From: Corynebacterium sp. | GTDB taxonomy: Bacteria; Actinomycetota; Actinomycetes; Mycobacteriales; Mycobacteriaceae | NCBI RefSeq assembly: GCF_030530965.1 | Contig: NZ_JAUMTY010000016.1 | Coordinates: 1,368 to 43,651 of the forward strand | Length of the DNA: 42,284 nt | Direction of reading: 5' to 3' | Part shown: one piece after another, positions 1 to 9,323 of the stretch | Layout: the number at the start of each line of letters is the position of its first letter | How positions within the stretch are numbered: the stretch's first letter is position 1 | Notes under the pieces: model-generated | Database searches by the model: none | Told to the model about the DNA's origin: nothing | What the model saw: only the letters and a program-made list of their open reading frames with translations | Made by a program: the position numbers and the translations under genes

Positions 1-368
1 ACCTCAAGAAGATGAGCATTGTGAATGATGACGAGCCCATCGCGCTGGGGTGCGTTGTGTTCGAGCCCATCGCCCCTGAGTGCACCCCCGTCGTCCCCCT
101 CAACGTCGGATCGCTCGTGATTAAACGACGTGCTCATCCGCGTGACATCAGCGGGCGTCATGCTGGGACTCACACGGATCACTGATCCATGCTTCATCCC
201 CGCCCAAAGTTCCCCCAGCGCATCTAACGATTCGTTGATCCGCACCGAATCGCCCGTGAGCAACAGCCACGATGGGTGGGCCTGCACCCATACCTGTAGT
301 GCATCAATGGCATGTGCCAAAGAGTCAGGATGTGCCATGGTGTCACTCTCGTTACTGGTCGGGCTCAT
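1..368 (-). CDS. BchD/ChlD-like chelatase subunit, N-terminal part (cut by window edge)
   Basis: An open frame runs on the minus strand from an ATG at 368 (or a second in-frame ATG at 338, which has a slightly better upstream purine run) to the window edge. About 120 residues are visible. It lies 18-48 nt downstream of the ChlI-type gene on the same strand. The visible part resembles the degenerate AAA module of BchD/ChlD: a hydrophobic LLLTGD strand stands where a P-loop would be, and GLVIIHNAHLL stands where the ATPase partner has a Walker B. No Walker A is seen, which is usual for the D subunit. Known for the family: the D subunit pairs with the I-type ATPase and drives metal insertion with the large subunit. 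The assignment rests mainly on context and a weak pattern. The diagnostic integrin-binding and VWA parts would lie outside the window. Confidence 0.55.
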   Translation of the reverse strand, partial: MSPTSNESDTMAHPDSLAHAIDALQVWVQAHPSWLLLTGDSVRINESLDALGELWAGMKHGSVIRVSPSMTPADVTRMSTSFNHERSDVEGDDGGALRGDGLEHNAPQRDGLVIIHNAHLLE

Positions 369-386
369 TACTGGTCGGGAAAATAG

Positions 387-1322
387 TTATTCACATACCT
401 GATGAATCGTGCGCGTCAACCGCGCATCAACATCACCCGGCGCTTCGAATGCCTCGGTCGGTACGCGGTGTCGGAGGGCTGCGAGCGCCACCGCCCCAAC
501 ATCTTCCCTGGTCACAGTGTCGTGACCGTGGAGCGCAGCTCGCGCACGTGCGGCACGGGTAATAACCAGCTCGCCACGATGCCCCACGCATCCCGTTTCA
601 GTACAGACCTCAACCGCAGTGAGCACGGCATCTTCACTGAGCTCAATATCACGGACGCGGTCACGCGCCTGCTCAATAGACGTGGCCAGCTTCTGCTCTT
701 CCTCCTGGGCGTCATCAAGAAAAGCCTCAGGGTCCGCGTCGAAAGCGAGCCGCTCGCGAACAATAGTCATGCGCTCCGTCGGGTCGGTAAGAGTATCCAC
801 GCGCAAGGCAAGACCGAATCGGTCCTGCAATTGCGGGCGCAAGTCACCCTCTTCAGGATTGCCCGACCCCACCAACACAAATCGCGCCGGGTGCGTGTGG
901 CTAATGCCGTCGCGCTCCACGATGTTGATCCCGGACGCCGCGACATCGAGCAAGACGTCCACCAAGTGGTCATCGAGCAGATTAATTTCGTCGATATAGA
1001 GGAACCCATTGTTGGCGTCGGCCAATAGTCCCGGGCGGAACCGCGCCTCGCCAGTGGTTAATGCGGCGTCGATATCAAGCGATCCGATCAGGCGGTCTTC
1101 AGTCACGCCGAGGGGGACGTCGATAACCGGTGTGTTTCCGGACGAACCTTCACCATGCTGTGACAGCAATTGCCCTAACGCGCGGACCGTCGTCGTTTTC
1201 CCTGTTCCCCGGTCTCCGAAAGCCAGCACACCCCCGATGCCGGGATCGATGGCGCAGAGGATTAGTGCTTCTTTGAGCTCATCTTGTCCGTGGATGTGTG
1301 TAAACGGATACACGCGGTTCAT
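387..1322 (-). CDS. ChlI/BchI-type magnesium (cobalt) chelatase AAA+ ATPase
   Basis: A 311-residue AAA+ ATPase, close to the normal BchI/ChlI length. It opens with a chelatase-type segment (YPFTHIHGQDELKEAL), followed by Walker A GDRGTGKTT near residue 40, Walker B FLYIDEINLL near residue 108, and a sensor-type GSGNPEEGDLRPQLQDRF segment. The family hydrolyses ATP to remodel the large chelatase subunit. Here the large subunit is encoded just upstream (cobN, 20 nt gap), so the substrate is more likely cobalt into a corrin than magnesium into protoporphyrin. That choice is inference from context. The ATG at 1322 has a TAGG ribosome-binding match about 7 nt upstream. It is probably cotranscribed with cobN and the BchD-like gene that follows. 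Confidence 0.88.
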   Translation of the reverse strand: MNRVYPFTHIHGQDELKEALILCAIDPGIGGVLAFGDRGTGKTTTVRALGQLLSQHGEGSSGNTPVIDVPLGVTEDRLIGSLDIDAALTTGEARFRPGLLADANNGFLYIDEINLLDDHLVDVLLDVAASGINIVERDGISHTHPARFVLVGSGNPEEGDLRPQLQDRFGLALRVDTLTDPTERMTIVRERLAFDADPEAFLDDAQEEEQKLATSIEQARDRVRDIELSEDAVLTAVEVCTETGCVGHRGELVITRAARARAALHGHDTVTREDVGAVALAALRHRVPTEAFEAPGDVDARLTRTIHQVCE

Positions 1323-1342
1323 TCGGTTACCTACGATTCGCG

Positions 1343-4300
1343 TTAGTGCCGGGCGGAAGACATCGGAGTAACACCTTCGACGGTCGCATCCAGGCTATCT
1401 GAAATATCTTCCAACTGGTCAAGCACATCATCGCCCGCCTCCCACAGACCACGGTCCGCGGCCTCAAGCAGACGCTCCGTCATTGAGAGAACGGCCGCAG
1501 GATTGTGCTCGGCTAACCGATCGCGCATGTCGTCGTCGGTAATAAATGTGGACGCAGTTCGGTCAAAAACCCAATTATCGACGACGCGGGCCGTCGCCTG
1601 CATACCGAACGTGTTCTCAAAACGGGAGCGGATGTTTGCCACACCCTGATAACCGTGCTTGAGCTGCGCTTCATACCAGGCCGGGTTGAGCAGACGCGTC
1701 CGCGACTCCAACCTCATCGCATCATCCAGCGACTCAACATTGGTCTCATGCTGCCACGCGTGAGAAACCTTCGCAGACGGGCGCACACCCGAAACCGTCT
1801 CGACGACGCTCGACACACCGCCCAGGAACTCGAAATAATGGTCGACGCCGGCCAGCGAAATCTCCGTCGAATCCACATTCTGGAATGTGGCGGAAACGCG
1901 AGACAGACTTGACTCCAAGAGAGCCCGGTTCTCCTTGCCCTTAACGTGCTTGCCCCACGCGTGGCCCATGCGATGCAGATACACTTCGGCCAAATCGGAA
2001 TTGTCATCCCACTCTGAGGACTGCACGAGCTTGTTGACGCCGGTCCCATAATTGCCCGGCGCGGTCGCATAAATGCGGGTCGCGGCCGAATCCAGGTCCA
2101 GGCCAAGCTCTTCCGCCTGTTGCATGGCGTGGGCGCGGACGGGGTTGTCCTCTGGTTCTTCGGGTAGCGACGCGATGGCGTGGATGGCGTCGTCAAGGAG
2201 CTCCATGGGGCCCGCAAGAAGATCTCGGCCGACGCCCGACATGGTGCAGACGACGTCGACGCGAGGGCGGTCCAGCTCCTCGAGGGGGATGATCCGGTAT
2301 CGGCTCACCCGTCCCCGCTCATCGGTGAGGGGTTCTGCGCCGATCAGGTGAAATGCTTGCGCGATGCCCTCGCCGTTTGTTTTGACGTTGTCCATTCCCC
2401 AGATCACCATGGCGATGGATTCGGGGTAGTGGCCTTCTTCCTGCCGTAATTGTTCGACGAGTGCGTCGGCGGTGGCGGCGCCGCGCCGGGCCGCGGTGGG
2501 GGTGGGCATGGTGGCTGGGTCGGCGCCATGCGTGTTCCGGCCGGTGGGGAGGGATTCGGGGCGTGACGCGGGTTCTCCGCCGGGCGCGGGTGGGATGTAG
2601 GCCCCGGATAGTGCGGCGAGGAGTCCGTCGGTTTCCTGTGAGGACGTTAATAGGGAGTGGAGCCGACGGAGGTGACGGAACCACGACGTTGGGGTTGCGT
2701 TTGCGGACTCGGAGCCGTTTGCGGGCTCCGCATCACTATCGAGTGCCCTCGCCACGAGCGAAGTGAATCGCGTGAAGTCGTCGTGGACGACGGCGTCGAC
2801 GGCCTCCGTGATGTGCTCTTCGTCCAGGTGATCAGCAAGTGGATCGGACGTCGCCAACGGATAAGTGCAGGCAAGGCTCAGTATCCGCGCGGTTTTGTCC
2901 TGGCTGAGAGGTTCGCCGAGTGTGTGGAGACCTTCTGGAATAGGGGTACGGCGGATCCTCTCTGCGGTAGCGGAAACGCCATTGACCCATTCGTGCCAGG
3001 GATTGTGTGAGCCGTCGTCCTCGTCCGCATCATCGCTGTTGGGCGGTGGACAGTCGGTCAGATCAGCTTCGGCGGCCAGCGTCACCAATTCCGAACAGGT
3101 GTCAGCATTCAGCTTCACCGAGCCATCCTTTGCCGACGTCAACAGCCGGAACGCTTCCTCGGCTGCAGCGGCCAGGGCACCGTGGAGACCAGCGTCGATA
3201 AGTTGAGGAGTGAGGTAGCTGACCAAACCGGCGAAGGATCGACGCTTCGCGATCGTGCCCTCAGCGGGGTTGCTCATCGCGTACAGGTACGAGTGCGGGA
3301 CGCTGCCGGTGAGGAGCAGCGGCCAGTCGTCCCTGATCAGGCCGGTGGAGCGCCCCGGCATGAATTCCAATGCCCCGTGGGTACCCCAGTGGAGCATGAC
3401 GTCGTGGCTGAATTGGTGTTCGAGCCAGAGGTAATAGGCGGCGAAAGAGTGGGAGGGGGAGGCCTCGGGCGCCATGAGGACGTTGAGGGGGTCGGCAACA
3501 TCGCCGAAGTCCGGTTGGACGCCGATGAACACATTGCCAAGGCGCACGCCGCGGATGAAGAGCTCGCGGCCGTCTGTGTCGATCATTCCGGGAGTCCGCG
3601 TCCATAGCCGATCGATCCGTCTGACCTGCGACGACGTTAACGCCTCGTTGTACTCCGTCGCGTGCCATGTTGCTGCGACATGACACGTGCTGCGGTTACC
3701 CGCGTCGGAATCAAAAAGACTATCGACGAGGGCCTCCGGAGAATTGGGAATCTCGACGGTATAGCCCTCCGCGCGGAGGTGGTGGAGGAAGTTCCACAGC
3801 GAGCGGAATACATCGAGGTGCGCGGCGGTACCGATTGTTCCGTCGGCATCGTGGCCAAAAATGGTTATGGAGAGTTTTCGCTGTTCTGCGGGCAGGCGGC
3901 GGAGTGCCACGGTTCTGATGGTGCGGTTCACCACGAGTGCGCACATGTAGGGGTCGGGGAGCATCCGCTCGACGGCGAGTCGCTGGTCAACGGGACGATC
4001 GGGGTCGTCGGTCTCAACGGCCGGGATGCCGCGCCCGCCGATCACCCACGGAGCCAGCCCTGATTCGAATTCAGGAATAGCGATATTCATAGACACCTGG
4101 CCCGCTGTCAGGCCAGGCAGATCCGACGTTTGCCACCGGTCCAAAGCCATCCGCAAGAGGGGGACCGGGGTGATCATGGGAACGCCTGTCTCCGTGAGGA
4201 ATTCGACGCCATTATCGACACGGGGGTTCGCGTGCGTTCCCGCAAGCGTGAAACCGGTGAGGTTCATCCACGCGTCCACGGCCGGTGGAGGTTCGACGCC

Positions 4301-5092
4301 ATCGGGCACGTCGGTGGGATCCCCCGCCCACACGATGGCTGTAGCGCCACTGGCCTCAACGAGTTTCGCGATATACGAGACCGCGAGCGTGTCGTGGCTG
4401 GCAACCTGGAATGGGCTGGCGGCAATTCCAATGCGTACGCCTGACGGAGCATGAACGATCTGGGGGCGGTCATCTCCATCGGCCGAAGTTTCCCCACCCG
4501 TCGGATTCACGGCATATCCGCAGGCCCGCAAAAGGTCGTCGTCGTCAAGAGAAATGATGCCGTGTGGGCGCGACTGTGCGAGAGAACCAGGATCGGGAAC
4601 CCCGGCTAAAACTGTTTGGACCAGACGGATGGCGTGGCACATCCCCTCAGGCGTGAGTTGCCGGAGCGCTTCCCGCAGACGCGCTGTGATTCCTGGCCGT
4701 GGTGAGGTTGCTCGGTCAACGATGGGGTCGGCACAAGGCACGGATGCGGAGACCACGAATGCGCGCTCAGACTTGTGCGCTTCCTCGATGGCCGTATCAA
4801 GGGCCGCCCCCAGAGCGTCAATATCCTCCGGCGTCATCGGACCTTGTACAAACACAGCATCGGCAGCGGCCAGTTCGGCATCAAGATCGTCCGCGGTTGC
4901 GAGCGTCCCAGCATCGAAAGGCCGGTGACGTAAATCAACCGGTTCAGCACCACCAGCATCGCCAGCACCAGCCCCAGCGGTCTCGTCGTCGGGAGTCGCG
5001 GTGTCTGCGGCATACTTTTCGCGGAATTCGTCCCATGCGGAGTGCATAGTGAGCGCAATGGACCCACCGAATCCGAGAAAAAGAATGCGCAT
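1343..5092 (-). CDS. cobN: Cobaltochelatase large subunit CobN
   Basis: 1249 residues, typical for CobN/BchH-family large subunits. The diagnostic motif HWGTHGALEFMPG is near residue 565. Other family stretches include PNSPEALVDSLF, a conserved NGEGIAQAFHLIGAEP region, and the C-terminal RLLNPAWYEAQLKHGYQGV segment. The ATG at 5092 is preceded by AGGA about 9 nt upstream. CobN binds the tetrapyrrole (hydrogenobyrinate a,c-diamide in the aerobic B12 pathway) and inserts Co2+ with an ATPase pair. That pair would be the two downstream genes. An acidic, Ala-rich linker around residues 35-50 and another Pro/Arg-rich stretch near 830-870 look like flexible insertions. No other cobalamin genes fall in the window, so whether the organism makes B12 de novo cannot be judged here. 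Confidence 0.92.
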   Translation of the reverse strand: MRILFLGFGGSIALTMHSAWDEFREKYAADTATPDDETAGAGAGDAGGAEPVDLRHRPFDAGTLATADDLDAELAAADAVFVQGPMTPEDIDALGAALDTAIEEAHKSERAFVVSASVPCADPIVDRATSPRPGITARLREALRQLTPEGMCHAIRLVQTVLAGVPDPGSLAQSRPHGIISLDDDDLLRACGYAVNPTGGETSADGDDRPQIVHAPSGVRIGIAASPFQVASHDTLAVSYIAKLVEASGATAIVWAGDPTDVPDGVEPPPAVDAWMNLTGFTLAGTHANPRVDNGVEFLTETGVPMITPVPLLRMALDRWQTSDLPGLTAGQVSMNIAIPEFESGLAPWVIGGRGIPAVETDDPDRPVDQRLAVERMLPDPYMCALVVNRTIRTVALRRLPAEQRKLSITIFGHDADGTIGTAAHLDVFRSLWNFLHHLRAEGYTVEIPNSPEALVDSLFDSDAGNRSTCHVAATWHATEYNEALTSSQVRRIDRLWTRTPGMIDTDGRELFIRGVRLGNVFIGVQPDFGDVADPLNVLMAPEASPSHSFAAYYLWLEHQFSHDVMLHWGTHGALEFMPGRSTGLIRDDWPLLLTGSVPHSYLYAMSNPAEGTIAKRRSFAGLVSYLTPQLIDAGLHGALAAAAEEAFRLLTSAKDGSVKLNADTCSELVTLAAEADLTDCPPPNSDDADEDDGSHNPWHEWVNGVSATAERIRRTPIPEGLHTLGEPLSQDKTARILSLACTYPLATSDPLADHLDEEHITEAVDAVVHDDFTRFTSLVARALDSDAEPANGSESANATPTSWFRHLRRLHSLLTSSQETDGLLAALSGAYIPPAPGGEPASRPESLPTGRNTHGADPATMPTPTAARRGAATADALVEQLRQEEGHYPESIAMVIWGMDNVKTNGEGIAQAFHLIGAEPLTDERGRVSRYRIIPLEELDRPRVDVVCTMSGVGRDLLAGPMELLDDAIHAIASLPEEPEDNPVRAHAMQQAEELGLDLDSAATRIYATAPGNYGTGVNKLVQSSEWDDNSDLAEVYLHRMGHAWGKHVKGKENRALLESSLSRVSATFQNVDSTEISLAGVDHYFEFLGGVSSVVETVSGVRPSAKVSHAWQHETNVESLDDAMRLESRTRLLNPAWYEAQLKHGYQGVANIRSRFENTFGMQATARVVDNWVFDRTASTFITDDDMRDRLAEHNPAAVLSMTERLLEAADRGLWEAGDDVLDQLEDISDSLDATVEGVTPMSSARH

Positions 5093-5119
5093 GACAGTGT
5101 CCTAACAAGAAGTTGGCGT

Positions 5120-5141
5120 GACAACGAACCGAGAACGAACC
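5120..5141. repeat. Tandem 11-bp direct repeat in the cobN leader
   Basis: Two adjacent 11-mers, GACAACGAACC (5120-5130) and GAGAACGAACC (5131-5141), differ at one position. They lie 28-49 nt upstream of the cobN ATG in the cobN–typA intergenic region. On the cobN strand they read GGTTCGTT twice. Tandem half-sites of this size can be a repressor or activator site, but no matching regulator is visible. I see no B12-box-like sequence in this leader. Confidence 0.4.
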
Positions 5142-5315
5142 AAGGCTGTACCACCACACAGCATAGGAAAGATGAAAGGGATGGGGGGAGGTGGTAGCCT
5201 GAGCACGATTCGCACGTTCGGGTGCCCCATTGTGTGACCGGTGGAGATGCCGCGTCACGCTCGCTCATCGCCCTTGACCTACGGTGAGCTTTTCTACCCC
5301 AGGAGATTTTGCTCA

Positions 5316-7238
5316 GTGAGCCATCCAGAGTTTCGCAATGTTGCCATTGTCGCCCACGTTGACCATGGCAAAACCACACTTGTTGATGCCATGCTTCAGC
5401 AGTCAGGCGTGTTCGGCGATCATGACGAGGTCGTCGACCGGGTCATGGACTCGGGGGATTTGGAGAAGGAAAAGGGTATTACCATCCTCGCCAAGAATAC
5501 GGCTATCCATCGCAAGGGGATGGGCAAAGATGGCACCGATTTGATCATCAACGTCATCGACACCCCTGGCCACGCTGACTTCGGCGGTGAGGTTGAGCGC
5601 GGACTGTCCATGGTTGACGGTGTTGTCCTCCTTATCGACGCTTCCGAGGGGCCGCTTCCTCAGACGCGTTTCGTGTTGGGCAAGGCGCTGGAAGCGAAGA
5701 TGCCCGTCATCATCGTCGTCAATAAAACTGACCGTCCCGACGCTCGTATCGACGAGGTTGTCGACGAAGCCCAGGACCTTTTGCTCGAACTGGCCGCGTC
5801 CTTGGACGACCCGGAGGCGCAGGAAGCCGCCGAAAAGAACCTGGAGCTGCCCGTTCTGTATGCGTCCGGTCGCGCTGGGAAGGCGTCCACGGAAAACCCC
5901 GGCAACGGAAATGTCCCGGAGGCCGAGGATCTGCAGGACCTTTTCAACGTGCTGTACGACGTGTTGCCGGAGCCCTCTGCTGAGATCGACGCCCCCTTGC
6001 AAGCGCACGTCACCAACTTGGACTCCTCCTCGTTCCTGGGACGTATCGGCCTCGTTCGCGTGTTCCGCGGCATCCTGAAGAAGGGCCAGCAGGTCGCCTG
6101 GATTCACCACGATAGCGACGGAAACCCGCACACCAAGACCGCGAAAATTTCGGAACTTTTGCGCCAGGACGGCGTGAAGCGCGTCCCCACTGACCAGGTC
6201 ATCGCCGGCGACATCGGAGCCGTCGCTGGTATCGACGAAATCATGATTGGCGACACCCTCGCGGATCCAGAGCACCCCGAAGCAATGCCGCCGATCACCG
6301 TCGACGAGCCGGCGATCTCGATGACCATCGGTGTGAACACCTCGCCCTTGGCCGGTCGCGGCGGCGGCGACAAACTCACCGCTCGGCTGGTGAAGTCCCG
6401 TCTGGAGCAAGAACTCATCGGTAACGTTTCGTTGAAAGTCTTGCCGACCGAGCGCCCAGATGCGTGGGAGGTTCAGGGCCGCGGCGAAATGGCATTATCC
6501 GTGCTGGTCGAAACCATGCGCCGCGAAGGCTTCGAGCTGACCGTCGGCAAACCACAAGTCGTGACCCGCACTATCGACGGCACGCTGCATGAGCCCTTCG
6601 AACACCTCGTTATCGACGTCCCGTCGGAGCGCCAAGGTGCTGTTACGCAGCTCATGGCCTCTCGTAAGGGCACGATGCTGTCCATGGACAACGGTGCCGG
6701 CGGATGGATTCGCATGGAGTACTCCGTGCCTGCTCGTGGGCTCATCGGATTCCGGACCACGTTCATGACGGAAACCCGGGGTACGGGTATCGCGAACTCC
6801 TACAGTGACGGGTACAAGCCGTGGGCCGGCGACATTAAAGACCGGGCGTCGGGATCTTTGGTTGCTGACCGCGCCGGGCAGATCACCGCCTACGCCTTGC
6901 AGCAGCTGGCGGACCGAGGTCAGTTCTTCGTCGAACCGGGTGTTGAGGCCTATGAAGGCATGGTTGTTGGCGCGAATAACCGCGAAGAAGACATGGACGT
7001 CAACATCACCAAGGAAAAGAAGCTGACCAACATGCGTTCCGCGACGGCGGAAACGACGGTCACGCTGGCCAAAGCGCATACTCTTTCTTTGGACGAGGCC
7101 ATGGAATTCTGTGGTGGCGACGAATGCGTCGAGGTCACACCGAAGAACATCCGTGTGCGTAAAGTGATCTTGGACGCCAAAGAACGAGGACGCGCTGCTG
7201 CGCACGCTAAGCAGAAAGCGAAGCAGGGTAAGAAATAA
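5316..7238 (+). CDS. typA: Ribosome-associated GTPase TypA/BipA
   Basis: 640 residues from a GTG at 5316, which has a strong AGGAGA ribosome-binding site at 5301-5306. An upstream in-frame ATG at 5241 would add 25 non-conserved residues, so the GTG is preferred. The GTPase motifs are in order: P-loop AHVDHGKTT (residues 13-21), switch II DTPGHADFGGEVER, and NKTD for guanine specificity. These are followed by EF-G-like domains and the BipA C-terminal domain (GLIGFRTTFMTETRGTG). TypA/BipA is a translational GTPase related to EF-G and LepA that acts on the 70S ribosome and in 50S assembly, notably under cold or stress. It is divergent from cobN. The next gene starts 30 nt downstream, so the two may be cotranscribed. 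Confidence 0.96.
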   Translation: MSHPEFRNVAIVAHVDHGKTTLVDAMLQQSGVFGDHDEVVDRVMDSGDLEKEKGITILAKNTAIHRKGMGKDGTDLIINVIDTPGHADFGGEVERGLSMVDGVVLLIDASEGPLPQTRFVLGKALEAKMPVIIVVNKTDRPDARIDEVVDEAQDLLLELAASLDDPEAQEAAEKNLELPVLYASGRAGKASTENPGNGNVPEAEDLQDLFNVLYDVLPEPSAEIDAPLQAHVTNLDSSSFLGRIGLVRVFRGILKKGQQVAWIHHDSDGNPHTKTAKISELLRQDGVKRVPTDQVIAGDIGAVAGIDEIMIGDTLADPEHPEAMPPITVDEPAISMTIGVNTSPLAGRGGGDKLTARLVKSRLEQELIGNVSLKVLPTERPDAWEVQGRGEMALSVLVETMRREGFELTVGKPQVVTRTIDGTLHEPFEHLVIDVPSERQGAVTQLMASRKGTMLSMDNGAGGWIRMEYSVPARGLIGFRTTFMTETRGTGIANSYSDGYKPWAGDIKDRASGSLVADRAGQITAYALQQLADRGQFFVEPGVEAYEGMVVGANNREEDMDVNITKEKKLTNMRSATAETTVTLAKAHTLSLDEAMEFCGGDECVEVTPKNIRVRKVILDAKERGRAAAHAKQKAKQGKK

Positions 7239-7268
7239 CGACGGTGGCCTTGATGGCCGCGATGGACA

Positions 7269-9323
7269 ATGAACACAACGCGTAAACGACATCGACCCAC
7301 TATGCGGGTGCGCTTCCATGCTCACCCGCGTGGTGTGACGTCCACTGCCGTGAGGGCGGTCGTGGCCACGGGCGTTGCTGTGGGGGTTGCGTCCACATCG
7401 TTACTGGCTGGGTGTAGCGCGCGCCCCGGGTCAGCGCCCGTCGTCAATTCCGGTGACGGGAATAAAAACAATGCCGACACCGTGTCCCAGCAGTCGGAAA
7501 AAATTACGTTTGCGGTCAGTGATGTCAGCCCGGGGTTTAATCCGCATTTGGTTTCCGACGACACCCCGTTGGTCGATCACATGGCCTCACTGGTGCTGCC
7601 CAGCCCATTCGTCGAAAAGGATGACGGTGAGCTGGAGCTGAACCAGGATTTGCTTGATTCTGCGGACGTGGTGGAAGGCAGTGGGACAGCATCCTCAGCA
7701 TCGACGCCGTCATCAGAGTCGGCGGCGCCTTCTGGGGTAGCGTCGTCTCAGCCGTTTACGGTGCGCTATACCATCGCGTCGGATGCGCAGTGGTCGGACG
7801 GTACTCCGATCACGGGTGCTGATTTTGAGTATTTGTGGAAGCAAATGATCTCGCAGCCTGGGGTTGAAGATCCGGCGGGGTACGAAGCGATCAGCAGCGT
7901 GACCTCGACGGAGAGTGGCCACCAAGTAGACGTCCATTTTGATCGTCCGTACGTGGCATGGCGGTCGCTGTTCACCAATCTGCTGCCCAGCCACCTGTAT
8001 CGCTCATCCAGTAACTTCCAAACGATGTTGAGGGACTCGGTTCCCGTCTCGGGCAACCGGTTCTCGGTGGAGTCGATTGATAGCGGCCGTGGCATTGTGA
8101 CATTGGTCCGCAATGACCGCTATTGGGGAAGCAACCTCGCGAAGACGGACAAGATCGTTCTCCAGGCCCAGGACAATGCTGCTGAGGCCGCGGAGATGTT
8201 GCGCAATGGTCAGGTCCAAGGGGCTGCGTTGCGTCCGAAAGCAACCACGCAGCTGTCGCTGGATTCGGTGCCACATTCCGTGGTGCAGCTGTCGCCGAAA
8301 AACCGGTACCTCATGTTGTCGCTGAACACGGCTGCCCCGCACATGGATGATGTGGGGGAGCGTGCGCGGATACTCAGCAGCGTGGATAGGGATACTGTTG
8401 CGCGCATTGCGGGGGAGCGGATGGAAGTGAGCGCGCCGCATGATGAGGCCACGATTTCGGGCACGTCTGTTCCCGGTTCGGAGTCCGCATTTCCATCGTT
8501 GTCTAGGCCCTTCCGGATCGCCGTTGATCAGTCGGATGACGCTGCGGTGACTGCGGCGCGCACGGTGGCGGATCAGCTCACTCAGGCCGGTTTTCCTGCG
8601 AAAGCGCTTGTGATGCCGGCGCTGGACATCGTCGAATCTATTCTCCCTCTCGGACTTGCCGACGCGACCGTCGCGTGGCAGTCGGGCGATACCACCGCAT
8701 CCGCGTTGGCCAGCCACTACGGGTGTACGTCGGCTGATCGCCCGTCGAAAGAGATGGATTCCGATAAGAGTTCGGAGTTGATGGAGCCGGAGAGTTCAAC
8801 ACCGTCATCGCCATCGTCTGAACCACAACCGACGTCGGACAGCGCTGCACCTAGTGCTGCGGATAACGGGGATGCGCGCAAGTCCATGGAGAAAAAGTAC
8901 GCCCGAGCAGCCAATATGTCGGGGTTGTGTGATCCTGAGATCGATACCCAGGTGAGGGAAGCCGCCGAGGGGTTCGCCGATGTCAATGACACGAAGCAGA
9001 AGGTTATTGAGAAGGTGAATTCTCAGGCCGTCAGCCTTGCTCTCCTTCAGGACACCGAAGTATTCGCGACGACGCCGGCCCTGGAAGCTCCTCGTTTGCC
9101 GCTGAAGTCAGGCGAGCTCCCGACGACGGAACGTGGCGGAATCTTTGTCACTGCGCCTCTGTGGACGCGGAACGAGGACTACTCGGTGCTCCAGCCTGGC
9201 AGCAGTCCGACTACCGACAACAAAGGCGATACGGACGCCGAGAAGAAGAACGACAACGATAAAGCGGACGACAAAACAGACGACGCCAAGGACGACAAGG
9301 AGGATGCCTCCAGTAATGAGTGA
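7269..9323 (+). CDS. lpqW: LpqW-like lipoprotein, SBP_bac_5 (peptide-binding) fold
   Basis: 684 residues with a long signal peptide ending in a lipobox LLAGC (Cys49), so it is probably a lipid-anchored extracytoplasmic protein. The next residues (ITFAVSDVSPGFNPHL…) and the RYTIASDAQWSDGTPITGADFEYLW motif match family 5 solute-binding proteins (DppA/OppA type). The position between typA and mshB matches mycobacterial lpqW. Known for LpqW: in mycobacteria and corynebacteria it does not serve a transporter but controls the polyprenyl-phosphomannose-dependent branch between polar PIMs and lipomannan/LAM. No permease genes adjoin it here, which fits. Ser/Pro/Glu-rich and Asp/Lys-rich low-complexity stretches lie near residues 145-160, 495-530 and at the C-terminus. 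An ATG at 7302 is an alternative start. Confidence 0.8.
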   Translation: MNTTRKRHRPTMRVRFHAHPRGVTSTAVRAVVATGVAVGVASTSLLAGCSARPGSAPVVNSGDGNKNNADTVSQQSEKITFAVSDVSPGFNPHLVSDDTPLVDHMASLVLPSPFVEKDDGELELNQDLLDSADVVEGSGTASSASTPSSESAAPSGVASSQPFTVRYTIASDAQWSDGTPITGADFEYLWKQMISQPGVEDPAGYEAISSVTSTESGHQVDVHFDRPYVAWRSLFTNLLPSHLYRSSSNFQTMLRDSVPVSGNRFSVESIDSGRGIVTLVRNDRYWGSNLAKTDKIVLQAQDNAAEAAEMLRNGQVQGAALRPKATTQLSLDSVPHSVVQLSPKNRYLMLSLNTAAPHMDDVGERARILSSVDRDTVARIAGERMEVSAPHDEATISGTSVPGSESAFPSLSRPFRIAVDQSDDAAVTAARTVADQLTQAGFPAKALVMPALDIVESILPLGLADATVAWQSGDTTASALASHYGCTSADRPSKEMDSDKSSELMEPESSTPSSPSSEPQPTSDSAAPSAADNGDARKSMEKKYARAANMSGLCDPEIDTQVREAAEGFADVNDTKQKVIEKVNSQAVSLALLQDTEVFATTPALEAPRLPLKSGELPTTERGGIFVTAPLWTRNEDYSVLQPGSSPTTDNKGDTDAEKKNDNDKADDKTDDAKDDKEDASSNE

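Noticed and set aside
2073..2766. Long open frames on the plus strand opposite cobN
   Set aside because: They overlap a well-conserved gene in antisense, have no ribosome-binding site and no family pattern, and arise from the high GC of the cobN strand.
5093..5315. Possible cobalamin riboswitch upstream of cobN
   Set aside because: Read on both strands, I see no B12 box or its partners. Only the short direct repeat is present.
5403..6410. A 335-residue minus-strand frame opposite typA
   Set aside because: typA has full GTPase motifs in the plus frame. The opposite frame is a GC-driven shadow with no domain.
8004..8717. Minus-strand frame opposite the LpqW-like gene
   Set aside because: Arg/His-rich composition with no start signal. 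It overlaps the lipoprotein frame, whose lipobox and binding-protein motifs are clear.
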